Shown in pieces: positions 30,833-44,200 of a stretch of DNA of 64,000 nt. The notes beneath the pieces are model-generated. The model was not told where the DNA came from and searched no databases. It saw nothing but the letters and a program-made list of their open reading frames with translations. Positions within the stretch are counted from its first letter, which is position 1. Each line of letters begins with the position of its first letter. Made by a program: the position numbers and the translations under genes. The DNA is taken from the NCBI GenBank assembly GCA_013397455.1, contig VYZB01000283.1:436357-500356 (forward strand), given 5' to 3'. Source of the stretch: Crotophaga sulcirostris. Lineage: Eukaryota; Chordata; Aves; Cuculiformes; Crotophagidae.

Positions 30833-33800
30833 GATTCTACTTGTAACCCCACACATTTTAACTTGTACCATCTTACCAGTGTATGTCATACCAGATGGAC
30901 TTCAATGACAAGTGGAGATTGCTTCTTGACATGATATTTTACAGATCTAATGTTCCTAGCCATTATGACAAAACCAGAAATAGCATCCATGCCTAGGAAA
31001 TCTGGTTTTACCTTTTAGGGCAACCTGTAATGAAGCACGTGCCTGTATCTGCCAATTTCATCAGTTTTCAATGTGAGATATCTCTCAGGATCTGGATTTT
31101 GAATATAATAGAAAAATAATCAGCCAGTCAGCTGTGGCAGAAAGACAGCTTTGGTGTAAAAAGTCAACCAAAGGACAACTAACTTCTTTCATTAGCTTCT
31201 CTCTTACATTGCAGCAGTAGTCTTTCACCAAAGCGGAATGGGAGATAACAGCAGTGATGTCTCAGCCAAGTTCTCTCACCTTCTTTTTCTTCCCCCCCCA
31301 ACCCTTTCCCCCTTCTGAGCTAGAAAATAACATTCAAGGAAGTGCAAGATGCTGAATTGCAAGCAGGGCTTCCTCTGTGACACCGCAAAAAAAAAAGAGT
31401 TGGGCGACATGGACAGCTCTTGGCCAGTTCTGCTGAGGCATGAACGGCTCTTCTTTTCCTAGCACATAAGCAGCTGTGCTAGTCAGTAAAAAAAAAATAA
31501 AAATTATAGTACCTAAAAGAGTGGCCTGATCTTCAAAACCTTGATTTTATGATATAATGAACAATCGCAACATCAGGAATAAGCAAGGCTTTAAGTGACC
31601 TCACTGCATTCACACATACTCCCATCAAGATGGATGTCTTTTTTCATATTTCTATGCACTTCTAATAATTTGTAGCAAATAGAATTGAACAGGTCTTGTA
31701 GATGTGCACATCTGAAGGAAGAAACATAACTAAGGGGTTGTGAGAGTTTTATTTCCCAATTAGCTGGGCTTACCTGCTATCTGGTGGTGAGAGAGAACCA
31801 GTCCTAACCATAATACAAATTCATTGTAAAACCCTCAGGGAAGACAACACTATTGCTTTAAACTTGAGCCGTTTTCCATCTTCCACCAGTAAAAACATGC
31901 TGGTAGATTCCTTGGCTTCCAGGACAGGGCAGGAGGATAAGCAAGGGCCTGTGGAGAACAGGCTTGCCTGAAAGCATCTGCACAGGGATCTTCTCCTTAG
32001 CAAGCTGCAGATAAGTCTTGTGAGTTCAGTCCTAAAAAATATCTGCTTCCTTTTTCTGTGAGAAAGCTGAATAAGGACTACTTTCTGGGCCTTGGGTTGT
32101 GCATTTTTTGTGCTGGCCTTTTGTACCTGTCCTGGCACCTCTCTATTACACTAAAAGCAAATGAGCAGGAGGGACCATATTACGACATGACACTTCAAAA
32201 AGAAAAAATATAAACAAAACATTTTAAAAAGTATTTCCAAGAGTGAGATTTGAGCTCTGTTATCACTTAAAGCAAGAAAAAAAGATTAACAGAATTAAAA
32301 ATGCAAGTAATTTCAAGAACTGCTTGATTCTTTTACGCCCAAATCCTGAGTTTACCTGATAAACCCACACTGACTGGCATTTTAGTTTGAAGAATTCAGC
32401 TGCTTCTGAGCTGTGATTGCTTTGCCACAGTTTACGTGCTAGGTCTCTCCAGCCCTTCTTTTTTTCACAGAGCCACAACCCATCGGAGCCCTACATTCCC
32501 TCCTAGGTGAAACTCCTGAATTCCTGGAAGCTGTTTTCCCTTATTGGTGAGGACTGGTGGAGGAGGAAAGGAGTAAGCGGTAGGTGAAAGGAGTAAGGGG
32601 TGGGTGAAATGGAGTGAGAGAAACGCCAGAGCAGGACTAAATGAGAAAAAAATTAATATTTAATTAGTCTTCTCTGTAAAACTTTACAAATGTACAGCAT
32701 AGTGCAAAAAAGCAGTCTCAGCACATCGCCTTCAAGTAAAATTAACAATGTAAAAAGCCAAGGAACACAAGCTCGCTTCTTCACAAGAGTGGCTCTCCAA
32801 TACTGTTCCTGCAGGTCACCATCAAGTTCCAATCTCATGTTTATAGTAGAGCAAAACGCCTAAAGAAAACCCCAAGAACTGAGTGGCTGCTCACAGCCTA
32901 CTTGCAAGCAGCTCACCCAGGTTGGTTCCTTCTTCTACCCCAACCAGACAATCCAGTAAGACACTGAAGTGTATGTCCAACCCCAAGCATGTGATAGGCT
33001 TCATAAAAATATGGGAAAAACTACTCAGGAGTTTGAAATTAAGTACGTGCCTAAACACCTTATTGGACCTATACATTCAATGTTAAGGTTAAGGCAACCT
33101 AACATGTGAAGTTTCAGAGAAGGATGTAAATCTTGAATGGGGATAACATACTGTCGAGTGATCTGAAACCCAGACAGTTTTTAATTACCTATGAGAAAAG
33201 AAGTAAACACAGTGCAACTCAGCAACTTTCCATCACTGGAAATGACAAAATACAGAGGCAAATGGTCTGACCTAGGTGAACATTCTAAGCACAAACCTGT
33301 CAAAAAGGAAAACCTTGTCCATGACACACTCAAGCACATCATCTAAATACCAGGCCAACGGGGGCTGCCAGAATTTTCCCTTAGTCCTGAACACAAAAAC
33401 AGTGGCTGGAATTGATTCAGAAGCTCTCACAAGCTGGTTTCTGCAAAGACTGTACCACCAAGGTGGTGACAGAGCTCCAAGGGCACAATAATTAGCTGGG
33501 GAAAAATGTGCCCAAAAGTGAATGTTTCTGAATTAACACATCTGTTCACATATTGAGAAATGGATGGAGGAAAGGGCTGTGACAGGAAGGCTCATTTAAA
33601 GCATGCTCAGCTTATTAAGGAGAATTTTGAGCCTGCTTTCATCAGACTGATGGACTACATTTTGGGGTGGATGCTGCTCGACCATTCAAGATGCTCAGAA
33701 ATATGGTTTAGAACCAAGAATCGTCATGGCAATGGAAGTGGGCAGAGCATTTCTTCCAATGATACTGGCATGGCTTATACCTCCCTGTCTAAGCCCTAAG

Positions 33801-35092
33801 AAGGCCTGAGTTAGTTGCATTTCCTGGGTTTGCTTTACTGCTTTTGGGTGGCTTTCCTAAGGAAAAGCAACTCAATTAGAGGATACTGAGATAAATAATA
33901 CGTTCCCACTAGAACTACAGCATAAAAAACAAAGCTCTGCTTTGTTGAGGAACTCAGTTGTCAGAAACCACATGGAAGAGGAAGATTAATTCAACCTTTG
34001 GAGGCTGGTCTCAGATGCACAATGGACAGAAGAAAAGTTAGTGGAACGTGGTGGGCTAATCCTTCTGCCTCTCTCCTACACAGAGCAGCTGAGAGTCCTT
34101 CTAAAAAGGGGATCCAATCAGTTAAACTGGTTCATCAGATTTTATACATCGATAAACCAACAGGAACATCTTCAGAGAAAACAGAACAGGTCAAGGCCAA
34201 GGAAAAAATCGTTTGACTGGACAGGGAATACTTCACCAGCACCAAAACCTGGAGTGCAGTCCCTCAGTCCTCTTTGCACACAGAAAATTGTGTATGCAGA
34301 AGAGTCTATCCCTTTTATTTCCCTTCACCCCAAGTATGGGGTTCCCTGCCTTTATGTTAGGGAAAATAAATCTGGGATGAAAAACCCACCAAACAACAAA
34401 CCCTCTCAAGTCAGCCTAAGATGTTTCAGGATCTGTGATGGTCTGTAGCTCCCCTAGGAGCCAGAGACACATTCTGGGTGTGATCATTCAGAAAATGATC
34501 TTCTGTACATTCCAAGAGATCTTCATGTTCCTATTCACCCTAGCAGGTTAAGGAAGAGGCACAAGTACATCCCATCAAAACCAGAAAATGGATAAAAGAC
34601 TATTTTTAGAGGATTGGACTGGCATATAGAACTATTTTCCTATTTAAAAAAACAGCATCAAGAAGTGTCATGCAACTTAGCTAATCTCTGCTGCCCCAAA
34701 AAATCCAACAGTTTGCCTTTGCAGACACTAGTCAGGATCACTTTATTTTATCAAGTCCCTGCTGTACTTCCAAGCTACTCTTCACTTAAGTTTTATTAGA
34801 AGATTTGAAATTTCTAAAAGCATTTTCAAGAAAAAAGGTCCTGCCAAGTTCTCATTGCCATAGCAGCAAGCACCAGAAGCAATGTTCTGTCTTAAAGCTG
34901 TTATCCTGGGCAAGCACTGAAATTCAGGTGCAGGGAGGCTAATGCGACAGCTACTGACCATTTCCATCTACTCAAAAAGGAAGGGCCCAAAAAGGAAGTT
35001 TCTTGTGTGTTCCTGAGTCACTTTTTTTTTCTTTACATTCAAACCTGTGGGTGCTTGGATCGGTGGAAGGGAAATGTTTCTTGGAAACTGAA
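30833..35092. other. Tail-to-tail spacer between DNAAF1 and HSF4
   Basis: 4.3 kb with no conserved reading frame and no CR1 recognised. It must include the 3'UTR of HSF4 on the minus strand. A candidate AATAAA for HSF4 lies at 34747-34742. TAF1C, the next gene after DNAAF1 in human, is not seen here. Confidence 0.5.
34742..34747 (-). terminator. Candidate polyadenylation signal of HSF4
   Basis: AATAAA on the minus strand (tttatt on plus), about 346 nt after the HSF4 stop. Other AT-rich candidates occur further left, so this is tentative. Confidence 0.35.
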
Positions 35093-35289
35093 TCACTGGT
35101 TGTTGTCAGTTGAAGAACTCAGGTTTAACGGAATATCCCCTTGCACACCCACAGAGGACAGATAGGAAGCCATATTTTCAGATGGAACATAAAGGGATGA
35201 ACTTTCAGGCAAGCTGATGAGGTCATTTCCAAAGATTGACTGACGATCAATGAGGAACTGCTGGGCACTTTCAAGAACAACATCTTTCC
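35093..35289 (-). CDS. HSF4: HSF4 coding exon 13 and stop
   Basis: Acceptor cctag. Encodes [20 protein letters not shown] onward with [18 protein letters not shown] and ends STDNNQ with TGA (35095-35093). Human HSF4 ends similarly (ESRTASYL). Confidence 0.93.
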
Positions 35290-38200
35290 CTAGGAATGCA
35301 AACAGACAACAGAAAACTGAGTTTCATAGAATCATAGAATGGCTTGGGTTGGAAGGAACCTCAAAGCCCATTCCAGTTCCACACCTCCAGAGATGGGGCA
35401 GCTTCTCTGGGCAACGTATGCCAGGGCCTCCCCACATTCACAGGTAAACATGTCTTCCTAAGATCTCATCTCAATCTCCCCTCTTTCAGCTGAAAACCAT
35501 TCCCCCTTGTCCTATCCCTGCACTCCCTGATCAAGAGCCCCTCCTCAGCTTTCCTAGAGCCCCCTTTCAGTACTGGAAGGCTGCTCTAAGGTCTCCCCTG
35601 AGTTTTTGGCAGGCAAGTTACCAGAATTTACATATGTAGAATTGAAAAGTGGCAAATTCTTCCCACTGCAACAGGATCCTCACTCCAGGGAAAAAATGCT
35701 TGGAAACACTTGAGTCAAACTTGGACTCACTCAACAGCTGATTAAAATTTACAGGAATCTCTGCAGATTGCCAAGTTAGGCTCTGCCAGAAGTGAAAGAG
35801 GGATGACCAAATGGCTGGAGACACTGAGAAGTGGATCAGAGCAGCTTCTCTTCTCCTTCACTCAATAACTGTATGTTTTGCCCCATGTTTGCAGAAGAGA
35901 AAATCAGCCAGAAAGTTCCCTTAAGGTCTGCTAAAAGGTCTGGAGAAACTGAGACAGAACTTCTGCCTCTGCCTACTAGCACCTCCTCTGCAGCAGAAGC
36001 CAGAGGAAACACAGGACCTGTAGAGTTCTTACCAGCACTGCTTCACTTAGATCACCACATTGTTCTCAGGTGGTGATGAACTGGCAGAGAAAACAGTGGC
36101 GACACTGATATGATGTGGATCCAAACAGGAGCAGAGACAGTTCAATTACATTTAAAGCTCAGTTTAACCCCACACATTTTTCCCACTGCTCAGTAACCAG
36201 CTCAGCAGTTGTTGCGGAAACACTTCTGACTGACAATCATGAAAGTAAAATAATAAAGGTGTTTTGTTTAACATCATGATTACATCCCCAGTCCCCAACC
36301 TGCAGGAGGTGCCAGTGCTCCTACCTGGGCAGGGGTTGTTGAACGGTGGGTTGAACCCTTTTGAGGCCAGCTCAGTTGCATTCTTCTCCAGGTCCACTGT
36401 GAGTCGCTGCATCTTGATGCAAAAATATAAACTACAGTGTACAATTATACAAAGACAGGGGAGCTTGTTAGAGCTAGACCATTTCTGAACATCAGTACTT
36501 CAGCAATGCTGCACAACATCCACCAGCAATGCAAGCAGCTCTCCCTGCCCTGCCTCCCCTCCCAGTCTCACCTGTGCTTTGCTAAAACAGCCAAAAGTGT
36601 GTGCCCAGGGGCAGATATGCCTAAAGGAAAGGGCTAAGGGAGATGTAATCCCCTCTGAGTGCTGGCTAACATGGTGTGAAGCTTGTGTCACGTTAGGAGG
36701 CCAGGCTAGTGTCCCTATGCCTGTCCCTGCCTGGCTCCCATACAGAGGAAAATATGAAAAGAATTATCTTGCCTATGATTGTCTTTAAGTGAAACTAGCT
36801 TTGGCTTGCACAGGGCTGCTGCAGGTATTACGCCCAGGCTTCTCTACACGCATGACTGTGTGGGACAGCAAGCCTGAGGGTAGGCTGCACCAGATACCGT
36901 GAAACACATTGGCCTTGAGGACTCAAGCAGTGAACATGGCAGCCTCCCTCTTGGCCTTTCCTCTCATGCAATCCTTTAGGAAAGAGACCATCCCTTGCTT
37001 CCAAGACTTGCTAATACTATCTATCTCTTCAGAGATTCTCCTTCCTAACGCTCAGGGTGTGAAATTACTCAGTAAACCTGAACTTATTAAATCAAAACCT
37101 GAAAAATCATAGAATCATAGAATCACCTGGTTGGAAAAGACCTTTGAGATCATTGAGTCCAACCGTACCTGTCCATTTACTAAACCAGATCCATGAGAAA
37201 CTCATCTACCCATCTTTTAAACACCTCCAGGGGTGGAGGTGAAAAGGATAGTGATATCATGAAGAAGGCTTAGAGACATTTTGCACTTCATTAGAACAGA
37301 TGACACCTTGCTTGCACATCTGTAGAGACAGTATAACCATTCAAGCCTTTATTCTATCTGGCTCGAAGTGAGAGCTCAGAAAATTCAGCCTCCAATAATC
37401 AGGAAAAACCCCAGCCATGAAATGCACATTTCCTTCACTGTTTATTAAATCACCATAAGGATTTCAGAAATGTCTGTATCACTGTCAACTCCAAACAAAT
37501 ACTGCCAAACAATTTCTCCTTGTTTCTTCTGCATGGGTATACATGAATCTCTATTCTAATTGCATGTGGTTTTACTGGTCCTGAAATGTACAGGGATGGC
37601 TGCACTTTATAAAGGCATATTTTGTAAAAGGCTTTGGCACAAAGACACTTTATGAATCTATGGCTTTAGTAGGAAGTGACATTCACATGAAGAGAAAGTC
37701 TGGAGCAGCCAGTTTCAATCAGACTCCAGAACATCAATATGTGTCTAAACAAGCTCTGGCTGAGTGGAAGAGACAGCTCAGAATTATAAGATAAGACTCT
37801 CAGCCTACCCTCAGGAGATGTGTACTTGCTGTGCTTTCCCACACTCTCCCCTCTGGCTGTAAAATAACTAAGCATTCTTCAGTTATGCACAAGCTCTGCT
37901 TCATAATTACATTATTGTTATTAGCATCTTGGCTCAGAAATACATGGCTCTTACCGGGGACAGACTGGCTTCCATCTCAGTCAAATTCCATTCACTCAAA
38001 GATAAATTGGGATTAAAGACCTGTTAGGAGAAAAATATATTTAGGCCTCTGAAAGGTGTAATGGTTCAAGATGCTCATACCCCCTGCTGGCTGCCTGGGC
38101 TGCCTGCTGGAGGCTGATGCTAGAGAAGCAACAGGGCCTCGGCTGCTCCAACACATGAACCAAAGCTGCATACAAAGGTTCATGAGAGAAGTGGTGGCTG

Positions 38201-41200
38201 CCTCCTCCCTGGAGGTGTTCAAGGCCAGGTTGGATGGGGCTTTGAGCAGTCTGGTCTAGTGGGAAGTGTCCCAGGAGAGCTGGGACTGGATGGGCTTTAA
38301 GGTCCCTTCTGACGCAAACCATTCCATGATTCTATGATTTGCAGCAGAGCCAGAACAGCAGCAGCTGAGGGGTGGGCACTTATGCTGCTCCGTGAGCCTC
38401 GCTGCCTGCCAGTGGAGGGGCAGCACAGACTCCCCATGTCAGCCCTGTTGTAAACCATGTGTTGCTGCACATGCAAGTCAAAGCCCTTTTTTGCTGTGTT
38501 TGGGTCCTAGGATGCTTCCAGCTTCATACAGTTTTTAAAAGCATTCCAAAACACTGTAGCAGAGGATACATCACTGCTGCATCAATGCCTCAGTGTTGGT
38601 TTCTTGAGAGGTCTGAGCAATCTGGGAAAAGATCTGTTGCTCCGATTTATGATTCGTTCTCACTCTTGTGACATTTAGTTGCACAGAGAGAGAAAAGTGT
38701 GTCAGTAATGGGAAAACACCTCCTAACAAGAAAGATAAACCAGAAACCAATAGAGCCAGTGATAGAGCAGGCCAGTAGAAAAGCTTTCTGTAAAGTCAAA
38801 ATCAATCCCAGATGCTTGGGAACTCACTTAGGAGAATAAAATTGATTTTTGTTTAATGATTTTTTATTCCTGTATATCTATGCAAGTTTACCATGTGCCT
38901 GCATCTGAAGAAGCCCCTCAAGGGAGTATATCTTTGACATATAGATACCTTCACTGCGTTCAGTTATTTGATTATTGGCAAAAACCTTCCATATACTAAC
39001 TGCATGTACAAGGAGAGAGCAAGAGAAAGAGAGAAATAAACAAATCTTCCTATTTCTGCATGTATACTTAAGAAAAAATGCTACCATCCATTTCTAAAGA
39101 AAAGTGACTTGAGAACTGTAAAGAGATAAATATCTCAGCAGAGAGAGGGAATTTTACATCAATCACACTTCCCAGAACTTGAGGAAAAGGGTAGGGTAGT
39201 AGAGCTGAACACAATCTGAGAGTATCTAAGATGCAAAATACACAAAAATAAACTAACCCATCCAAACAATTATCAAACCAGCTAGAGCTGTATTGTTTTA
39301 AGTAAGTGTACTGGGTCTTTTGATGTTCATTAGTAAATGCACCATGTTTAGTGCTTCTACAAGCTCAAATACGCCTATTTTCAGAAGAAATATAACCAGC
39401 ATCATTTAAATTCTGAAATCCTGCCAGTTCCTACTAGCAGGTCAAAACAGAGCTGTGACTCCTTTGGCAGCATGAGACAGACAAAGCAGCCTACAAGAAG
39501 AAGCAGCATAGTCTATCTGATTTACTCCACTCACATCCAAGAGGTTGGCGGGCTCCAGGCCGTACTGCTGGCTCCTCAGCAGCAGCTGCAACCCTTCCAA
39601 GCTCCAGTCAGTGCCCTCCAATGGGTCTGAAATATCTGTTCTGAGAAAAGACAAGGGGAATCATTGCCACAAATGAGACTTGCATAGATAAGTGGAGAAA
39701 GTAGGGCTGAACACCCTTCCAATGTAAGGTTTATCTTTAAATCTTATTTAGAAAACCAAGAGCCTGCTGCCAGCCTGGGTTTATTCTGTATCACTTGGCG
39801 TAATCCCAAAAGTACAACCCAGCAGAGCACAGAGTGGACTGGTCTGATGGTAAAACAAGTGAGACTGCTTGTCTCTTGGGTGGTGCATGTGGTTTGGGGA
39901 TGGACAGTTGCGCACCCACCTCTTCAAGACTCGGAAAATTAAAGCTTTCCTTAAGAGAAATGGCTTTTAAAGGAGTGACTTTTACCTGCAGACATTAAGC
40001 CTGCAGGTTGCATTTGATGGAGACATTTCACTAACGGTCCAACTGTGAGGCCCTGCTGTGTTTAACCCACCAAAAAAGCTATAAACATTTTTCTTAAAAC
40101 CCAGAGTCTTTTAAAGAGGGTGTTTTTCCTTCTAATAAAATGTTCTTAAGAAGCCAGTGGGGTTCAGAAGTAGGAATTTGGTTCTCTGTAAGGACTAAAA
40201 GGAAAACAGAAGCCTTTCTGATAACTCTATCAAGCATGGGTTTTTTTCCCCCCACCTGCCCTCATGTTGCTGCGATTGCCCTAAAGAATGAATTCTGCAG
40301 TTAACTTCCACTTCATCCACCAAGCTGCAACCACACTTTCCTGCTGCTGGTGGAGTCTACGTACACTCCCTCATAACACCCTTGCAAAGAGGACAAGCAA
40401 GTCATCCACAGATCCCCTGCCCCTGTGAACTGTCCCCTGGGCTTCAAGGGTCCTATAAGCAGGTACCACAGGTACAGGAGGGTGCCCACTAGGCTGCATT
40501 ACATGACTTAAATTCAGCCTCCCTTTCCCTCCAGCTATTAGGAAGAGAGGGCCATGAAACATCCAGGGCCACAGCTCTTCCTCACTCCCCTCACCTGTCC
40601 AGCAATGCCCTTCTGCCTCTTCTCTCGGATGGTTGTGAGGTCCCTGATGGGGCTGCACCACAGCTCCCTTTGCCTTCCAAAACAGACTGAACCATGGCAA
40701 CTGGGAGCACTGGGGGTTCAGAGCAAGCCCGACAGCCTGGCAGGGGGACATCAGGCTCAGCAGTGGCTTTCACTCCAGGACTGACTGGCTCTTCCTTGAT
40801 CAGCATGAGGCACTTCTCCCTGTATCAGAGACAAGAGTCAGCTTCACACACATCTGCTCCACAATGGCCTGGTGCTACTGGGAAGGGCAATAGCACAATG
40901 GCTCTCTTCCACTTCCCATCAAACTGCCCCACATAGTCTTTCCAGTCCCCTAGGTGGGAAAAAAAGCCTTCTCAGCAACCTTGGTTTTTTTCAGCAAGCT
41001 CCAGAAATGTGCTCAGCTGGAATATCTTCCATCACTTCATCAGTCATAGCTATAATGGATTTGCCCCATTCAGTTGTTTTGCAAATATGGAAAATACACT
41101 TCCATGTGTTCATCATTCCTCAGATGAGTGTTGGGCTTGAGAGAGGTTAAAGGGTCACCAGGCTAGAGAGGTTCTCCTGAAACAGCAAAGTCTCTACACT

Positions 41201-44200
41201 AGAGACAGGAATGGGATCAAAGAGACCTTCCCACGCTGGAGTTAGGATTAGACCAGCAAGCACTCTAGAGATCCCAATGACACAGGTCAGGATCCTGTGG
41301 CCCTGCAGGATTTAGAACAGAAGCTATCAAGATCTGAGAGTCACAGACAGATGTTTTACTTGTTTGGAAGCAGAGGTTTGCCTTTTTCCAGTGAGATAGG
41401 CACTCCACATTATTCCTAGATGAACACATGACACTGAAGTTTTGAACAGTGGCATTTTATATGTAAAAATCTGCTCTGTACTACTTCTAGGAGACTTCAC
41501 AGCTCTCTAAAACTGCACAACTGAAGCCAAAGTAACAAAAGCATGTAGTTCAACAGGCACAGGGCATGGAAGCTGTGCTGAAAAAATATTCTTTTATAAG
41601 ACTTACAGACTAGCTTTGCCACAAGACAACACATGAGCACGTCACACGTATGGGTGTCGGATACAGTATGTGACACTACAAAATCTTCCTCTGCATTCCT
41701 TTCAGATCTTCTTCTGATTGCGTGAATGCCAAGCTCCCACCAGAAGAGCTGGTTTAGAAAAAAACACACTCCTGAACTAGTTAGGGCCGTGGCTGGCTCA
41801 GATTCGCAAGTCATGCAGATACAGCATAGATCAGAGGCCACCAGATGGCACTCAGTAATTAGTAGAAATAAGCAACTTACATTGAAGGTTATATTAAAAT
41901 CTTTCTGCTTTAGAAATTGCTTCCAGGTTGGTTGGGTTTAGGGGTTTTTGTTGTTGCTGTTGTTCTGGAGCTCTTTTATATGCTTCTAGCTAACTTTACA
42001 GCTACGGTTTCAATTATTAGGCAGATTTACAGGCAATTTCTAGACTATAACTGCCTTACATCTATGGCTGAGAAACTGTTTCCATGATTCATCTGCCTAC
42101 TTACTTTCCACTGACACAGTTGTCACTCTTCTGCTACCAGCCCTAAATATACTGCCTGTCTGTGGCAGGAAGAGATAAGCAGTAAAATACCTCTGCCTTC
42201 AGTTCTTAACTTATGAGACCTTTTCACAGAAAAGCTGTCAAACATCGGAAGTTGTTGTGATGCAACCTTTCTGTTCTCATTAGCAGAAAGATGGTTTGAT
42301 TCTGTTTCTTCTTTGTCAAAGCCAAAAGTAACCTTCCTTTCTCCCTCTCTCTCAAGAAACCCAACAAGTGTTAGCATTACATTACTTGATAAATTCTGAG
42401 ACAGCCCCTGTCTTGAGAACAGAATATAATGAAACATGGAATATTTTTCAAAGAGGGGAGTGGAAGTTCTTAGCATGAAAATCATGACTTTGTTTTGAAA
42501 GCTGGGCTGTTATTATCCCTCCCTGATTCTGAAACTCCAACCTGAATTCTGAAAATCCAACCCACATTCCAAATTGAAAGAAAGATTTTCCAGCCTGTTG
42601 TCTCTATAAAAACTGGTGAATCAGATAGAAATTTTGGTAGAATTACAGCCAAGTCTTTTGAAGTCATGCATATCCATACCCAGCTCTCCCTGGTTTTAGT
42701 CACAAATGTGTTTACCTGTCATTTTCAGGAGAGGATTGAACATTTATCATGTTGGGTGGTGATGCTTCAGTAACATCAGATATGATGGGTCCTCCAGCAA
42801 TTGTAGGGCTGTTTAAGCAAGAGGCAGGTTCTGTCGATGGCTGAGAAGAAAGCAAAAATCATATAGACTTATCCTTCTGAGGGCCAGAACAAGTCCAAGG
42901 TCCTATCTGAGATAGTTAGGGTCTACTCACTCTGCCCTTGAGCCCTTGTCATATGGAAACCAAAAAAGCTTTTACATACTGTGCAACCTTATGATTTCCT
43001 CTGGGCTTCCAATAACTCAGAGATGCAGATGTAAAATAATCACCATGACTGAAGTGTCAGCTACTGAGAGGTTTTACCATGTTTGACATTTTGCCTAGGC
43101 TGCTTAGCTTCCTCTGGAGGGAAAGATCCAACCCAGCCCAACATGGGAGTAGGGGTCTCTCATTCCAGCTCAAGTACTGTAACTCATAAGTGTCACGTGT
43201 CTGGTGTCTGCTTTGGTGGGTTAGGGTGGCAGAACTCCTTCAGCGACTGCAAAAATCTGGTTGTTGTCAGAGAGATCATAGTATCCACTTCTAGAACATA
43301 CTTCTTCCTCTCTGCTCTCTGCTCTGGAGGTAAGCCAGGCTGGGGTAGCACCACAACAAGCCTGGTGTTGTGGGGTCTGCCTTTCCCTCCCACAACCCAT
43401 CACCTTGCACACGAACACAGTACATGCAAGCACACACTCCTTTCTAGAAGAGTGGAGCTGAAGAAACAATAAACATCACTCAGCTTTGCAAGCTTCCTCT
43501 TCACTGCCAAATCCCTTACTCTGCATTATTGTTTGAAACATTTTTCCACCCTCGTCAAAGAAAACCCACAAAGCTCAGGGGCTGGCGTAAACCTACGGAC
43601 TGTATGAAATAGGGGTCATGGAGGGGGTCCGTAGGCAAATTCCGGCTGAACTTGGACACTTGTGGAGCTGAGATCCCGTTGTCAAGCATCAGAGGTCTGT
43701 GAAGAGAAACAGGTTTGTTTTCCCAGCATATACTGAGTGGTTCCTGGTTGCTCATGCAAGCAACGTGTCTCAGACAAGGGTTGTTTTCCCCTGGTTACTC
43801 TGTTTTTCCTCAGATGCAAGGCACTTTTTTGTCCAGTGTTATGGACAAGGAAAGGAAACAACAGTTTTGGAGGAGGTCACCATTAAAAAAGGACATTAGT
43901 CATATAGAGACAGGACAATCTGGCTTTTCTAGGTCTTATTTGAAAGATGCAAGTAAAATAACACATTCAATTCATCTTTTGAATTCAACAAATTAAACTC
44001 ATATTTAAGTTTAATTCATATTCATTCAAGCTCTGGGCTAGATCTTCAGCTTGTTTAACTGGAGGGAGCTATGCTGAAATTATTAGTGCAATATTGAGAA
44101 TCTGGCCTTGTCATCAGGCCCTTGCATCCAGGACCTCACTGGCCAAAACTACTGCTCCATACATAGCACTGCATCAAAGGAACCCGTGACACCCACCCAC

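Noticed and set aside
43083..43472. 129-codon plus-strand frame
   Set aside because: Lies in an HSF4 intron on the opposite strand, has no recognisable family and looks like a chance frame.
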